DNA of 64,000 bases from JTS-RE37 sp041743975 (GTDB lineage: Bacteria; Bacteroidota; Bacteroidia; Flavobacteriales; Flavobacteriaceae). The stretch spans positions 1 to 64,000 of the forward strand of contig JBGTLT010000172.1 in assembly GCA_041743975.1 (NCBI GenBank). The letters run 5' to 3'. Positions within the stretch are counted from its first letter, which is position 1, and each line of letters begins with the position of its first letter. The notes below the pieces were generated by a model. That model was given only the letters and a program-made list of their open reading frames with translations, did no database searches and had not been told where the DNA came from. Both the position numbers and the translations under genes were made by a program. Below are positions 24,849 through 34,079 of the stretch, piece after piece.

Positions 24849-26399
24849 ATGAATAACTTTCTTTTTGTAGCCGCTGAAAATGATGGTATTGCCCGATGTA
24901 AGGCCGGGGGTATGGGGGATGTAGTACGGGATGTACCGAGGCAGATAGCAGCCCGGGGGGATACGGTTCATGTTGTGGTGCCCTCTTATTCCAGGTTGCA
25001 CCAGAACGGGACCTTAAAAACAATACTGACCCTGAACCTGAAGGGGATAACGTACCAGGCTGAGTTATATGAAGTAAGCCCCAAAAAGGAAATCCCGAAT
25101 ATCAACCACTATGTGATCCATCATCCGGAAATTGAAGCGGGGGAGATTGGGCATATATACCATGATGACCCGAAGGAACCCTTTTATACGGATAATATCA
25201 AATTCACGATCTTCTGTGCTGCGGTTGCCGAAGCCATCCGCCAGGAGGCCTTTGGTAAACTCGATATCGTCCATATGCACGATTGGCATACCAGCCTGTT
25301 GCTCTTCCTGAAAACCTATCATCCGGACTACCGGTCCCTCAAAAATTTGCGGTTCGTCTATACCATACACAACCTCGCCATCCAAGGGATACGTCCCTTT
25401 GCAAATAATTATTCCTCCCTTACCCATTGGTTTCCGAATGTCCCTTTTGATGTTGAAAAATTGAGTGATCCCCGGTATCCTGATTGTATCAATCTGATGG
25501 CGGTTGGTATCAGGTTGGCCGATGCGGTACAAACCGTATCCCCTTCTTACAAAGAGGATGTCCTTAAGCCCAGCAGGCCCCCGGAATTCATCGGAGGTGA
25601 GAGCCTTGAAAAGGACCTGCAACAGGCAGATCGCGAAAGGCGGTTGTTCGGTATCCTGAACGGGTCCAATTATTCAAATATCAGGGTTGCTGAAAAAGGG
25701 CTGCTGTATCGAAATACGGTAAAAGCACTCTTTGGCTGGCTGCAGGACGAATCAAAGAAATACAAGGCGGATTTTTTGGCCCACACCGGCGAAAAGGTGA
25801 TGCGGTATGTCACAGACAGGCCAAAGTTTATCGTGGCGAGCGTGGCCCGACTCACAGAGCAGAAGTTCTACTTTTTCCGACGTTCCCCGGAAGCCCTGGT
25901 TGAAATCCTGGAAAGGTTGAAAAAAGTGGATGGAATTTTTATGATGCTGGGTACCGGGGCACCTGATTACGAAGAACATTTTCGCAAACTGAGCTATAAA
26001 AATGAAAATTTCATCTTTACGAATGGCCAGTCCGAAGACCTCATTGATTCAATATATCTTGAGGCCGACCTGTACTTTATGCCCAGTTTGTTTGAACCCT
26101 GTGGTATCAGCCAGATGCTGGCAATGCGCAATGGAAATCCCTGTCTTGTGCACAACACAGGAGGCCTTAAAGATACGGTGGAACATCTGAGGACAGGGTT
26201 TAGTTTTGACGGTGATACCTATGATGAAAAAATCAGGGATATGGCGAAAGTATTTGACCTGGCAATTGATATTTATAAAAATGATCAGCCCACCTGGAAA
26301 ACGATCCAATCCAATGCGCGGAACATGCGGTTTACATGGGAAAAATCCGTGGACGACTATTACAGGTTGCTCTATAATATCGAAAGCATCAAGGCCTGA
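24849..26399 (+). CDS. Glycogen/starch synthase-like glycosyltransferase (GT5)
   Basis: Likely ADP- or UDP-glucose-dependent alpha-glucan synthase. 516 residues from MNNFLFVAAENDG. The KAGGMGDVV motif (the KxGG nucleotide-sugar site) is at about 18-26, followed by IVHMHDWHT and VYTIHNLAIQG. The C-terminal Rossmann domain has PSLFEPCGISQMLAMRNG and NTGGLKDTV. The upstream GTG at 24819 lies in the dispersed repeat and is rejected. No glgC, glgB or glgP is nearby, so the acceptor and physiological role are uncertain. Two starch-synthase features, the N-terminal GT5 motif and the E-x7-E-type region, are both intact. Confidence 0.85.
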   Translation: MNNFLFVAAENDGIARCKAGGMGDVVRDVPRQIAARGDTVHVVVPSYSRLHQNGTLKTILTLNLKGITYQAELYEVSPKKEIPNINHYVIHHPEIEAGEIGHIYHDDPKEPFYTDNIKFTIFCAAVAEAIRQEAFGKLDIVHMHDWHTSLLLFLKTYHPDYRSLKNLRFVYTIHNLAIQGIRPFANNYSSLTHWFPNVPFDVEKLSDPRYPDCINLMAVGIRLADAVQTVSPSYKEDVLKPSRPPEFIGGESLEKDLQQADRERRLFGILNGSNYSNIRVAEKGLLYRNTVKALFGWLQDESKKYKADFLAHTGEKVMRYVTDRPKFIVASVARLTEQKFYFFRRSPEALVEILERLKKVDGIFMMLGTGAPDYEEHFRKLSYKNENFIFTNGQSEDLIDSIYLEADLYFMPSLFEPCGISQMLAMRNGNPCLVHNTGGLKDTVEHLRTGFSFDGDTYDEKIRDMAKVFDLAIDIYKNDQPTWKTIQSNARNMRFTWEKSVDDYYRLLYNIESIKA

Positions 26400-26472
26400 A
26401 ATCGGGGCCGTGATCCCGGGAGGGACCATGGTGAAAATTCTGCAAATGCCCGTAAATTAAAAAAAACGACAA

Positions 26473-26503
26473 TTGTTAAGATGAAGGGTTTTTTGTAGAT
26501 TTA
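26473..26503 (+). promoter_or_regulatory. Putative promoter of the citrate synthase operon
   Basis: TTG at 26473-26475, a 20-base spacer and TAGATTTA at 26496-26503 (one mismatch to TAnnTTTG) lie 31 bases before the citrate synthase ATG. Confidence 0.45.
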
Positions 26504-26534
26504 CGAATCCAGCACAAAATAGACAACCAATCTC

Positions 26535-27821
26535 ATGACGAACATAGCTACACTCGAGTACAACGGCAAAAAATACGAATTCCCGGTTATTGAAGGTACC
26601 GAGAATGAATTGGCTATCGATATTCAACGCCTTAGATCAGCCAGTGGTATGATAACACTCGACCCGGGGTTTAAGAACACGGGTTCCTGTGAAAGTGCCA
26701 TTACATTTTTGGACGGAGAAAAGGGCATCCTGAGGTACAGGGGCTATGCAATTGAGGAATTGGCGGAGAAAGCAGACTTCCTGGAGGTGGCTTATTTATT
26801 GATCTTCGGTGAATTGCCGGACAAAACCCAGCTTGAAAAGTTTCATAAGGACATTAAGGCGGAATCACGGGTTGATGAGGAAATGAAAAAGATATTGGAC
26901 GGTTTTCCGAAATCCGCACACCCAATGGGCGTAATATCCTCACTTACAAGTGCTTTGATCGCCTTTAACCCATCTTCGGTCAATGTTACCTCCGAAAAGG
27001 ATATGTATTTTGCCATTGTCCGGATCCTGGCAAAATTTCCCGTACTGGTAGCCTGGACCCTTCGGAAGAAGAAAGGGTTGCCCCTTGAATACGGCGACAG
27101 TACGCTGGGGTATGTGGAAAACATCCATAAAATGATGTTTAAAATGCCAAATGAAGAATACCATAAAAACATGATTGTGATTGACGCACTGGATAAATTG
27201 CTGATCCTCCATGCAGATCACGAACAAAACTGTTCCACCTCCACTGTCCGTATTGTAGGTTCCTCGCATGCAGGGTTGTTTGCCTCCCTGTCTGCCGGTA
27301 TTTCTGCTCTATGGGGCCCCTTGCACGGGGGTGCCAACCAGGCGGTACTTGAAATGCTTGAAGCTATTGACCGGGATGGAGGGGATACCAAAAAATATAT
27401 GGCCAAAGCAAAGGACAAGGAAGACCCCTTCCGGTTAATGGGCTTTGGGCACAGGGTCTACAAAAATTTTGACCCGAGGGCCAAAATCATCAAAAGAGCA
27501 GCAGATGAGGTTTTATCAGACCTGGGGATAGAAGACACCATTCTGGATATCGCCAAAGGATTGGAAAAAGAAGCCCTGGAAGATCAATATTTTGTTGAAC
27601 GCAAGTTATATCCCAATGTGGATTTTTATTCCGGTATCATCTACCGGGCACTGGATATCCCAACGGATATGTTTACCGTAATGTTTGCCCTGGGCAGGCT
27701 ACCAGGCTGGATTGCCCAATGGCGCGAAATGCGGCTCAAAGGGGAACCAATTGGAAGGCCAAGGCAGGTATACATCGGCAAGAATGTCCGGCCATTTATC
27801 CCCCTTGAAAACCGTAGTTAA
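26535..27821 (+). CDS. gltA: Citrate synthase
   Basis: TCA-cycle entry enzyme condensing oxaloacetate and acetyl-CoA. 428 residues, the length of the hexameric Gram-negative type. Catalytic residues are His264 (GPLHGGANQA), His306 (MGFGHRVYKNFDPRA) and Asp363 (NVDFYSG), matching E. coli positions almost exactly. The DDAH-family gene follows after 17 bases, suggesting one transcript. Confidence 0.97.
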   Translation: MTNIATLEYNGKKYEFPVIEGTENELAIDIQRLRSASGMITLDPGFKNTGSCESAITFLDGEKGILRYRGYAIEELAEKADFLEVAYLLIFGELPDKTQLEKFHKDIKAESRVDEEMKKILDGFPKSAHPMGVISSLTSALIAFNPSSVNVTSEKDMYFAIVRILAKFPVLVAWTLRKKKGLPLEYGDSTLGYVENIHKMMFKMPNEEYHKNMIVIDALDKLLILHADHEQNCSTSTVRIVGSSHAGLFASLSAGISALWGPLHGGANQAVLEMLEAIDRDGGDTKKYMAKAKDKEDPFRLMGFGHRVYKNFDPRAKIIKRAADEVLSDLGIEDTILDIAKGLEKEALEDQYFVERKLYPNVDFYSGIIYRALDIPTDMFTVMFALGRLPGWIAQWREMRLKGEPIGRPRQVYIGKNVRPFIPLENRS

Positions 27822-27838
27822 AAACTTCCAGTTTCCAT

Positions 27839-28756
27839 ATGCTTAACCTTTCTATTACCGACGAGACATCTCGGCTAAAGGCCGTATTGCTCGGTACAGC
27901 CAAAAGTTTGGGACCCGTTCCGAAACCGGAGGATGCGTATGACCCCAAATCCTATGAACATATCCTCGCCGGCACCTACCCTTTGGAAGCGGATATGGTA
28001 CGGGAAATGGATGGTTTTGAAAAGGTATTGAAAAAATACGGGGTGGAGGTTTTTCGCCCGGAGGTAATCCAGGATTGTAACCAGATCTTTTCTCGCGATA
28101 TCGCCTTCGTACTGGAAGACAAGCTGTTCAAAGCCAATATCCTTCCCATCAGGGAAAAGGAATTTGAAGCGATTCTGCATGTGCTGGATACCATAGACCC
28201 CAAAAAAATCCTGACCCCACCGATGGAGGTGCATATAGAGGGAGGGGACGTTATGCCCTGGAACGACTATATTTTTATCGGGACCTACACCGGCAGGGAT
28301 TATGCTGATTTTATTACTGCCCGCACGAATAAAGAGGCTGTTGAATATTTACGTTCGCAGTTTCCCCACAAAAAAATAAAATCCTTTGAATTGCGGAAAT
28401 CCAACACCAATGCCCTGGAAAATGCGCTGCACCTGGATTGCTGTTTCCAACCGGTTGGCAGAGACAAGGCTATAGTCCACCCGAATGGGTTTTTGGTGCG
28501 GGAAGAATATGAATGGCTCGTACGGTATTTCGGGAAGGAAAATATTTTTGAAATAACGCAAGATGAAATGTACCAGATGTTCAGCAATATATTTTCCATC
28601 TCACCGGAAGTGGTGGTTTCTGAACGCAGTTTTACCCGTCTCAACAATTGGCTCCGTGGATTGGGGTTTATTGTTGAAGAAATCCCCTATACGGAGATCG
28701 GCAAACAGGAAGGGCTGCTCCGGTGCAGTACCTTACCGCTTGTCCGGGAATACTGA
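27839..28756 (+). CDS. Dimethylarginine dimethylaminohydrolase (DDAH) family amidinohydrolase
   Basis: Guanidine-modifying enzyme of the pentein fold. DDAH converts methylated arginine to citrulline and a methylamine; arginine deiminases and amidinotransferases share the fold. 305 residues with Arg86-Asp87 (FSRDIAF), Glu134-Gly-Gly-Asp137 (IEGGDV), His198 (ALHLDCC) and the C-terminal nucleophile Cys296 (LLRCSTLP). Cotranscription with citrate synthase is likely. A CtlX-type gene of the same fold follows. The substrate is not proven by sequence: arginine or another guanidine is possible. Confidence 0.8.
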   Translation: MLNLSITDETSRLKAVLLGTAKSLGPVPKPEDAYDPKSYEHILAGTYPLEADMVREMDGFEKVLKKYGVEVFRPEVIQDCNQIFSRDIAFVLEDKLFKANILPIREKEFEAILHVLDTIDPKKILTPPMEVHIEGGDVMPWNDYIFIGTYTGRDYADFITARTNKEAVEYLRSQFPHKKIKSFELRKSNTNALENALHLDCCFQPVGRDKAIVHPNGFLVREEYEWLVRYFGKENIFEITQDEMYQMFSNIFSISPEVVVSERSFTRLNNWLRGLGFIVEEIPYTEIGKQEGLLRCSTLPLVREY

Positions 28757-28856
28757 TCCGTAAAAAGGGGGCAACCCTGCCATTGGCTGCCCATTTGAAA
28801 TGGTTGAGATATGTAGCAAATGAGCTACTTTTACATACGCTAATTCCACTTCCATT

Positions 28857-29804
28857 ATGCAGATTACCAACACCATATTAATGGTTCGCCCGGTTCAATT
28901 CAGGATGAATGAACAAACAGCCGTCAATAATTATTTTCAGGAGGATTTGGATATTTCCAACGCACTGATCAATAAAAAGGCACAGCAGGAATTTGATGCC
29001 TTCGTGGAAATTTTGCGAAAAGAGGGCGTTCGCATACTGGTTGTGGATGATCTTCCCGGAACAGATACCCCGGATTCCATTTTCCCCAATAACTGGATTT
29101 CCTTCCACGAAAATGGGACGGTGGTCCGCTATCCCATGTTTGCGCCTAACCGCAGGAAGGAACGGAGGGACGATGTGCTAGATATGCTGGAAGAACATGG
29201 CTATGTTATTGAAAATATTATGGATTATACCTCGGCAGAGGAAGAAGGTATCTTTCTGGAAGGGACAGGGAGTATCCTGATGGACAGGGAAAACAACAAG
29301 GCCTATTGTGCCTTATCCGAAAGGGCACATGAGGTTTTGTTTATTGAATTTTGTGAGGATTTTGAGTGTACCCCTGTCCTGTTTACGGCAAATCAATGGG
29401 TGGAAGATGAACGGATGCCCATATACCATACCAATGTAATGATGTGCCTTGCCGAAGATTTCTGTGTTATCTGCCTGGATTCCATCGATGATAAAAAAGA
29501 ACGCAAAAATGTAGTGGAACACCTCAGGGAAAGCGGGAAGGATATCATACCGATCACCGAAGAGCAAATGCACCAGTTTGCCGGGAACATGCTCCAGGTC
29601 CTCGGTGCGGATGACCGTCGGTTAATGGTCATGAGCTCAGCCGCGTTCTATAGTCTTACGGAAGAGCAGCTTGCAAGGATACAGCAAAATAATAAAATCG
29701 TTCACAGTTCCCTGGAAACAATTGAAACCTGTGGTGGCGGGAGTGCCCGCTGTATGATGGCCGAGGTCTTCTTGCCCAGGGTCCCTTCGGAAAGCCTTAA
29801 ATGA
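28857..29804 (+). CDS. ctlX: CtlX-type citrulline/arginine hydrolase (arginine deiminase-related)
   Basis: Pentein-fold hydrolase of the COG4874/CtlX type; the Francisella enzyme acts on citrulline and yields ornithine. 315 residues with FPNNW (76-80), Glu135 in the FLEGTGSI motif, His191 (IYHTNVMM) and Cys299 in GGGSARCMMAEVF. It follows the DDAH-family gene by 100 bases. Together they could carry methylarginine to citrulline to ornithine. The symbol rests on family resemblance; substrate assignment is inference. Confidence 0.8.
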   Translation: MQITNTILMVRPVQFRMNEQTAVNNYFQEDLDISNALINKKAQQEFDAFVEILRKEGVRILVVDDLPGTDTPDSIFPNNWISFHENGTVVRYPMFAPNRRKERRDDVLDMLEEHGYVIENIMDYTSAEEEGIFLEGTGSILMDRENNKAYCALSERAHEVLFIEFCEDFECTPVLFTANQWVEDERMPIYHTNVMMCLAEDFCVICLDSIDDKKERKNVVEHLRESGKDIIPITEEQMHQFAGNMLQVLGADDRRLMVMSSAAFYSLTEEQLARIQQNNKIVHSSLETIETCGGGSARCMMAEVFLPRVPSESLK

Positions 29805-29862
29805 AGCGGCACCCGAAAGGGTAATATTGGGAGTTACCATCTCCTGATATTAAATAGATAGC

Positions 29863-29907
29863 CCGGAGAATTGATTGCTGCAAGTTGCAGCTAATCATGG
29901 TCTCCGG
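29863..29907. repeat. Long imperfect hairpin without T run
   Basis: CCGGAGA/TCTCCGG (29863-29869 with 29901-29907), TGATT/AATCA and GCTGCAA/TTGCAGC give about 19 paired bases in a 45-base element with a minimal loop. It lies between ctlX and the broken TfoX-domain gene. No T tract follows, so it is not an ordinary intrinsic terminator. Confidence 0.6.
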
Positions 29908-29945
29908 CAATAATTGACATATAATTAGTACATTGTCATAAGTGG

Positions 29946-30309
29946 ATGGCAACGGACAAATACTTCCCGGACCGTATTCGGAATATCATGGATGCACACC
30001 ATATCACCCGGAAGGAAAAGAAAATGTTCGGGGTTACTGTTTATGGTAAATGATAAAATGTGCTTTGGCACCTGTAAGAGGGGGTTTATGTCGCGGGTTG
30101 GCCACTATGGAGCTGCAGTACTAAGCCTGCGGCACGGGGCTTCACAGATGTTCCGGAGCGAACGGCCGATAAAGGGCTATGTCGAACCACATGGATATGA
30201 CAAGGAGGATGCGCTCGAATTCTGGATAACAAACTCGATTATAACCCGCATGCCCAATCAGGTGACAAACAGAAAATCAAAAAACAGGTATACCGCCCGC
30301 CAGGTTTAA
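29946..30309 (+). pseudogene. TfoX N-terminal domain protein, frameshifted
   Basis: Small TfoX/Sxy N-domain protein family. The first frame starts at ATG 29946 (MATDKYFPDRIRNIMDAHH) and reaches KKMFGVT before stopping at 30051-30053. The second frame, shifted by +1, continues with FMVNDKMCFGTCKRGFMSRVGHY and runs to 30309. Joined near 30030-30040 they give one full-length family member. The expected MFGG is reduced to MFG and one extra base follows, so a small indel is the likely cause. Assembly error cannot be excluded without reads. Confidence 0.8.
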
Positions 30310-30329
30310 GCTAAACATTCCCGTAACCC

Positions 30330-31001
30330 ATGACACAAATCAGCAAAAATACCCTGAAATTCCTGAAGGACCTGAAAGCAAATAATTACCGCGAGTGGTT
30401 CCTTGTCAACAAATCGGGTTATGAATCGGCAAAAGCTGAATTCGAATCATTTGTGGATGATCTCCTGGCAGAAATCGCAAAATTTGATAAAACCATAGGA
30501 CATTATACCGCCAAAGACTGCATCTTCAGGATTTATCGTGATGTACGGTTCTCCAGCGATAAATCACCTTATAAAACGCATATGGGAGCGCATGTGACGG
30601 CCACTGCCAAAAAATCGGAAATCCACTCCAGGGCAGGTTACTATATCCATATTGGCCCCGGGGAATCAATGCTTGCGGGAGGAGCCTATATGCCTCAGGC
30701 GCATTGGCTGAAGGCTATTCGAACTGAAATCGCCGGAGATCCAGAAAGTTTTAAAAAGATCCTAAACAGCAAGGATTTTAAAACCTATTTCGGCGCACTG
30801 GAAGGGGAGCAATTGAAAACTGCACCAAGGGACTTTCCCAAAGACCATCCGGAAATTGAATTGCTGAAATATAAAAGCTTCCTGGCATCCCACCAATGCA
30901 CCGATGCCATGGTAACGGCGCCCGACTTCCTACAGCACTGTGTGGCAACATTTAAAGCCCTGTACCCGTTTGATCAGTTCCTGAACCGGGCGGCGGAGTA
31001 A
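30330..31001 (+). CDS. DUF2461 domain protein
   Basis: Conserved protein of unknown biochemical function (TIGR02453 type). 223 residues, nearly all one domain, with the family hallmarks FLKDLKANNYREWF, CIFRIYRDVRFSSDKSPYKTHMGAH and a GGYxHIGPGESMLAGG-like segment. No signal peptide. Its 3' end overlaps the convergent BCCT transporter gene by 50 bases, so the two messages share antisense complementarity. Confidence 0.9.
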   Translation: MTQISKNTLKFLKDLKANNYREWFLVNKSGYESAKAEFESFVDDLLAEIAKFDKTIGHYTAKDCIFRIYRDVRFSSDKSPYKTHMGAHVTATAKKSEIHSRAGYYIHIGPGESMLAGGAYMPQAHWLKAIRTEIAGDPESFKKILNSKDFKTYFGALEGEQLKTAPRDFPKDHPEIELLKYKSFLASHQCTDAMVTAPDFLQHCVATFKALYPFDQFLNRAAE

Positions 31002-32454
31002 CTTTCAACAGGTCCCTCAAAAAAATAAGGGCCATCAACATCATAAAAAAAGCAAAAGGCAGGGATGTTATGATGAGCAGTTTTTGAACTGCCACCAGCA
31101 CATCAACCTCTGGCTTTGCATTCCCCAGTATAAGTAATGCCAGGGTAGCCACCAGGATAAATACCGACCACAAAAGCCTGTGTTTTTTTCCGGGTTCCTT
31201 TTTACCGCCATCAGTGAACATGCTAAGCACAAACACAGCAGAATCTACGGAGGTTACCAAATACCCGATAAGCAGCACAATTGTCGTAAAATTGAGGAGG
31301 TACGCCATAGGGTAATTCTCAAAGAATTTAAAGATTGAGGAGAAAACGTTGCCAAATTCATTTTGATAGACCCCCAGGGCTTCAATTATCTGGAAGGCAG
31401 ATGTGCCAAATACGGAGAACCAGAAGAACGTGCCAAGGGAGGGGATTATCAGTACGCCCAACAACAATTGCCGTAAGGTTCGCCCTTTTGAAATCCGTGC
31501 AATGAATATCCCTGTGAAGGGTGCCCAGGCCAGCCAGAAGGCCCAGTAATAGAAGGTCCAGTCCGTTAAAAAGGCCATACCCGGATCATAACGCCCAAGG
31601 GCCAGGCTCATCGGAATAAAATCAACAAGATACTGGAAGGTGGCGGTTACAAAAGAGTCGAGGATTACCCACATATCGCTGCTAACAAATACGATCAGCA
31701 ATAATACCAGGGTGATCAGTATGTTTATCTTGGATAGTATCTTAATCCCTTTATTGACGCCCTGCCAGGCAGAATAAAAAGCCAGTCCCGATATCAGTAC
31801 TGCCAGAAACAAGGTGGAACCCAGGCCAAACCCTCCGGAAAACAAATGGTTGAGGCCCCCACTGATCTGAGTGGTACCAAGCCCAATGGCGGCAATCAGC
31901 CCAAATACGGTGGTTATGATCGTAATGATGTCAATGCCGTTCCGTGCGGCCCCGTTGGAAATGGTATCTTCTATGGAAGCACTGACGAGCACCTTTTTTT
32001 TCCTTACAAACAATGCATACCCCACAACCATGGCAAACAGGCCATAAAATGCCCATGCAGTAAAACCCCATTGGTAAAAGGTATATTCCAATGCGAGGAT
32101 CTCCGGGGACAGATCGGAAGGGTATGGGGGATATTGCTGCATATATACGGGTTCCTGTACTGCCCTAAGCAGAATACCGGCACCCATTCCTGCACTGTAT
32201 AACATGGCAGTCCAGGCCCATAAGGAATGTTCAGGCCGTTGGTGTGGCTTCCCAAGCCGGATCTTCCCCAGGGGTGATAACGCAACAATTAATAGTAATA
32301 ACACGCATCCGAGTCCAAGGTACAGGTAGAAGTAACCAAAATAATTTCGAATCCAGAGGGAAGATACCTCGATGGCCCTGTAACTCTCATCCGTGAAAAA
32401 AAACACCGCGAGGGAAAAGGCCAGAATTATTCCGACAGACCAACGAATGAGCAT
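30952..32454 (-). CDS. BCCT family transporter (betaine/choline/carnitine type)
   Basis: Inner-membrane secondary transporter for quaternary-ammonium osmolytes such as glycine betaine. 500 residues with about twelve membrane segments. The family signature around LWAWTAMLYSAGMGAGIL and the Trp-rich stretch DWTFYYWAFWLAWAPFTGIF are both present. It lacks the long C-terminal osmosensing extension seen in some members. It stands alone on the minus strand, and its last codons overlap the DUF2461 gene tail to tail. The exact substrate is not determined. Confidence 0.92.
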   Translation of the reverse strand: MLIRWSVGIILAFSLAVFFFTDESYRAIEVSSLWIRNYFGYFYLYLGLGCVLLLLIVALSPLGKIRLGKPHQRPEHSLWAWTAMLYSAGMGAGILLRAVQEPVYMQQYPPYPSDLSPEILALEYTFYQWGFTAWAFYGLFAMVVGYALFVRKKKVLVSASIEDTISNGAARNGIDIITIITTVFGLIAAIGLGTTQISGGLNHLFSGGFGLGSTLFLAVLISGLAFYSAWQGVNKGIKILSKINILITLVLLLIVFVSSDMWVILDSFVTATFQYLVDFIPMSLALGRYDPGMAFLTDWTFYYWAFWLAWAPFTGIFIARISKGRTLRQLLLGVLIIPSLGTFFWFSVFGTSAFQIIEALGVYQNEFGNVFSSIFKFFENYPMAYLLNFTTIVLLIGYLVTSVDSAVFVLSMFTDGGKKEPGKKHRLLWSVFILVATLALLILGNAKPEVDVLVAVQKLLIITSLPFAFFMMLMALIFLRDLLKVTPPPGSGTDQTGTGL

Positions 32455-32536
32455 GTTATTTGTAAGGATTGCCCTGATATGTGCTGCTTTAAGGATTAAA
32501 GATAAATGAAATTATAAGCCACAGGGCAGCATATCG

Positions 32537-34027
32537 CTATTCTTCTGGAATAGTAAAGGAACGAAGGGCCTCATTTGGTTCCATAATGTTATACCCTTTC
32601 CAGAATTCTGGGTCATAATGAGATTGGTAGGCTGCTTCCAGGTTTGTATTTTCTTCCACCCCTGATAATTCAACTCCGGATACCATAGCGGTGTTGAAAA
32701 CAACCAATTCATATTTTTCCAAATTGTTATTCAGGATATCCAACTGCAGGGACAATTCATTCTGTTTTCGCCTGCCTTTTACAAATTTATTCTTCTCAAT
32801 TACCTGTAAAGGCCTGTTTACCCCCATGAGCCTGCCCTCGATCTTTTCCATGAACTGAATTTCATAGTGGCCTCCGGAACCCTTTGCAAAGAGGGTCGTC
32901 CCCCGGTATTTGGTTTCCTCATACCGCAAGCCAAGCAACCTTATCCTCCGCAGGGACTTTATATTCTCATATTCCACCCGCATAATCGCAAAATCTTCCA
33001 GGTTCACATACAGGGTCCCTTTGAATTCTTCCTTCCTTCTTGGGTTAAAATCAAGCACATAGACATCCTGATCGCCGATGTTGCTGTAACCCCTTAAGCT
33101 GAACTCATAGCGGCTGGACTGTAGTATAAAATTCAATTTGGAATCCCTGTTAAAAAACTGGTCATTATACAGGTGCTGAAGGTGCCTTTTTTGTTGGGAT
33201 TGGTACTCGTGTTTCTTCGGCTCTTTCAGGCCTTCTTCCGTGTCAGAACCCTCCTCGGAAGCTTCCAGGATGGAATCTACCTGCACCTTCTGCCCGAAGA
33301 TCCCCGATTTGATTTTCAGATAGGAATTTGACTTAACATTGTCGATGAAGATTTTTTCAAGCTTTTTGGAAAGTGCTTCCATGGAACCTTCATTATTCTT
33401 ATCATAAAGCTCTGCCGCTTTTACGATCTTCAGGCGGTTTTCCCCGGGGCTCCTATAATAATCGCAAAGGCTTTCGGTAAAATACGCAGCGCTCCTGGGA
33501 AGGATTCGGACTATACTGTCTATAAATTTTTTGTTGAATTCGGCAATGGTGGATTCCTTAACCGCTATATCGAGCTTTTGTAAGGTATTAAAGCTGGAAT
33601 GCCGTATGAACAACCGCTGTTTTGTAGGATCGGAGCGGTAGTTCTCCGCTAAATTATCTTTTATTTTCGCGATGATTTCGGCTACTGTCAGTTCCTTGTC
33701 AAAAAGGTAGACGCCCTCCAAAGCGATAGGTTTGGGGGTAAGGTAAATAATGCTATCAGACAGCTGCTGCAGGGAAACCCCTCTTTTTTCATATCCCATG
33801 CTCGATATATAAATTGAGTCCCGTAGCACTGAAATATCCGTTTGTATACTGAACCTCCCTTCTTCATTGGTTACCGTTCCGGTATGGGCACCCAGTTGGA
33901 TGGTCGCATAAGGGACACCTTCCCCGGAGTGTGCATCCATCACTTTATAACCAGCGCTTTGTGACATAAGGCAAGGTACCTGGAACCCGCCAAACAGTGC
34001 CAAAATGAAGAATACAGGATATTTCAT
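32537..34027 (-). CDS. Secreted carboxypeptidase-like regulatory domain protein
   Basis: Exported protein of 496 residues with a signal peptide (MKYPVFFILALFGGFQVPCLMSQ) and an N-terminal carboxypeptidase-D-like regulatory domain (about 28-95, motif VPYATIQLGAHTGTVTNEEG). The remainder is a conserved flavobacterial region with no enzymatic motif I recognise; it is rich in predicted beta strands and ends in a charged segment. Probably periplasmic or outer-membrane-associated. Function unknown. Spacing of 52 bases to the SDR gene behind it allows a shared transcript. Confidence 0.75.
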   Translation of the reverse strand: MKYPVFFILALFGGFQVPCLMSQSAGYKVMDAHSGEGVPYATIQLGAHTGTVTNEEGRFSIQTDISVLRDSIYISSMGYEKRGVSLQQLSDSIIYLTPKPIALEGVYLFDKELTVAEIIAKIKDNLAENYRSDPTKQRLFIRHSSFNTLQKLDIAVKESTIAEFNKKFIDSIVRILPRSAAYFTESLCDYYRSPGENRLKIVKAAELYDKNNEGSMEALSKKLEKIFIDNVKSNSYLKIKSGIFGQKVQVDSILEASEEGSDTEEGLKEPKKHEYQSQQKRHLQHLYNDQFFNRDSKLNFILQSSRYEFSLRGYSNIGDQDVYVLDFNPRRKEEFKGTLYVNLEDFAIMRVEYENIKSLRRIRLLGLRYEETKYRGTTLFAKGSGGHYEIQFMEKIEGRLMGVNRPLQVIEKNKFVKGRRKQNELSLQLDILNNNLEKYELVVFNTAMVSGVELSGVEENTNLEAAYQSHYDPEFWKGYNIMEPNEALRSFTIPEE

Positions 34028-34079
34028 AGGGTGATAGGGATAAATGATTCATCACTGGTTAGACGGTCACTCATCAGGG

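Noticed and set aside
29946..30309. Programmed frameshift in the TfoX-domain gene
   Set aside because: No slippery heptamer or downstream stimulator is visible at the junction, and the expected second Gly codon is missing, so an indel mutation is simpler.
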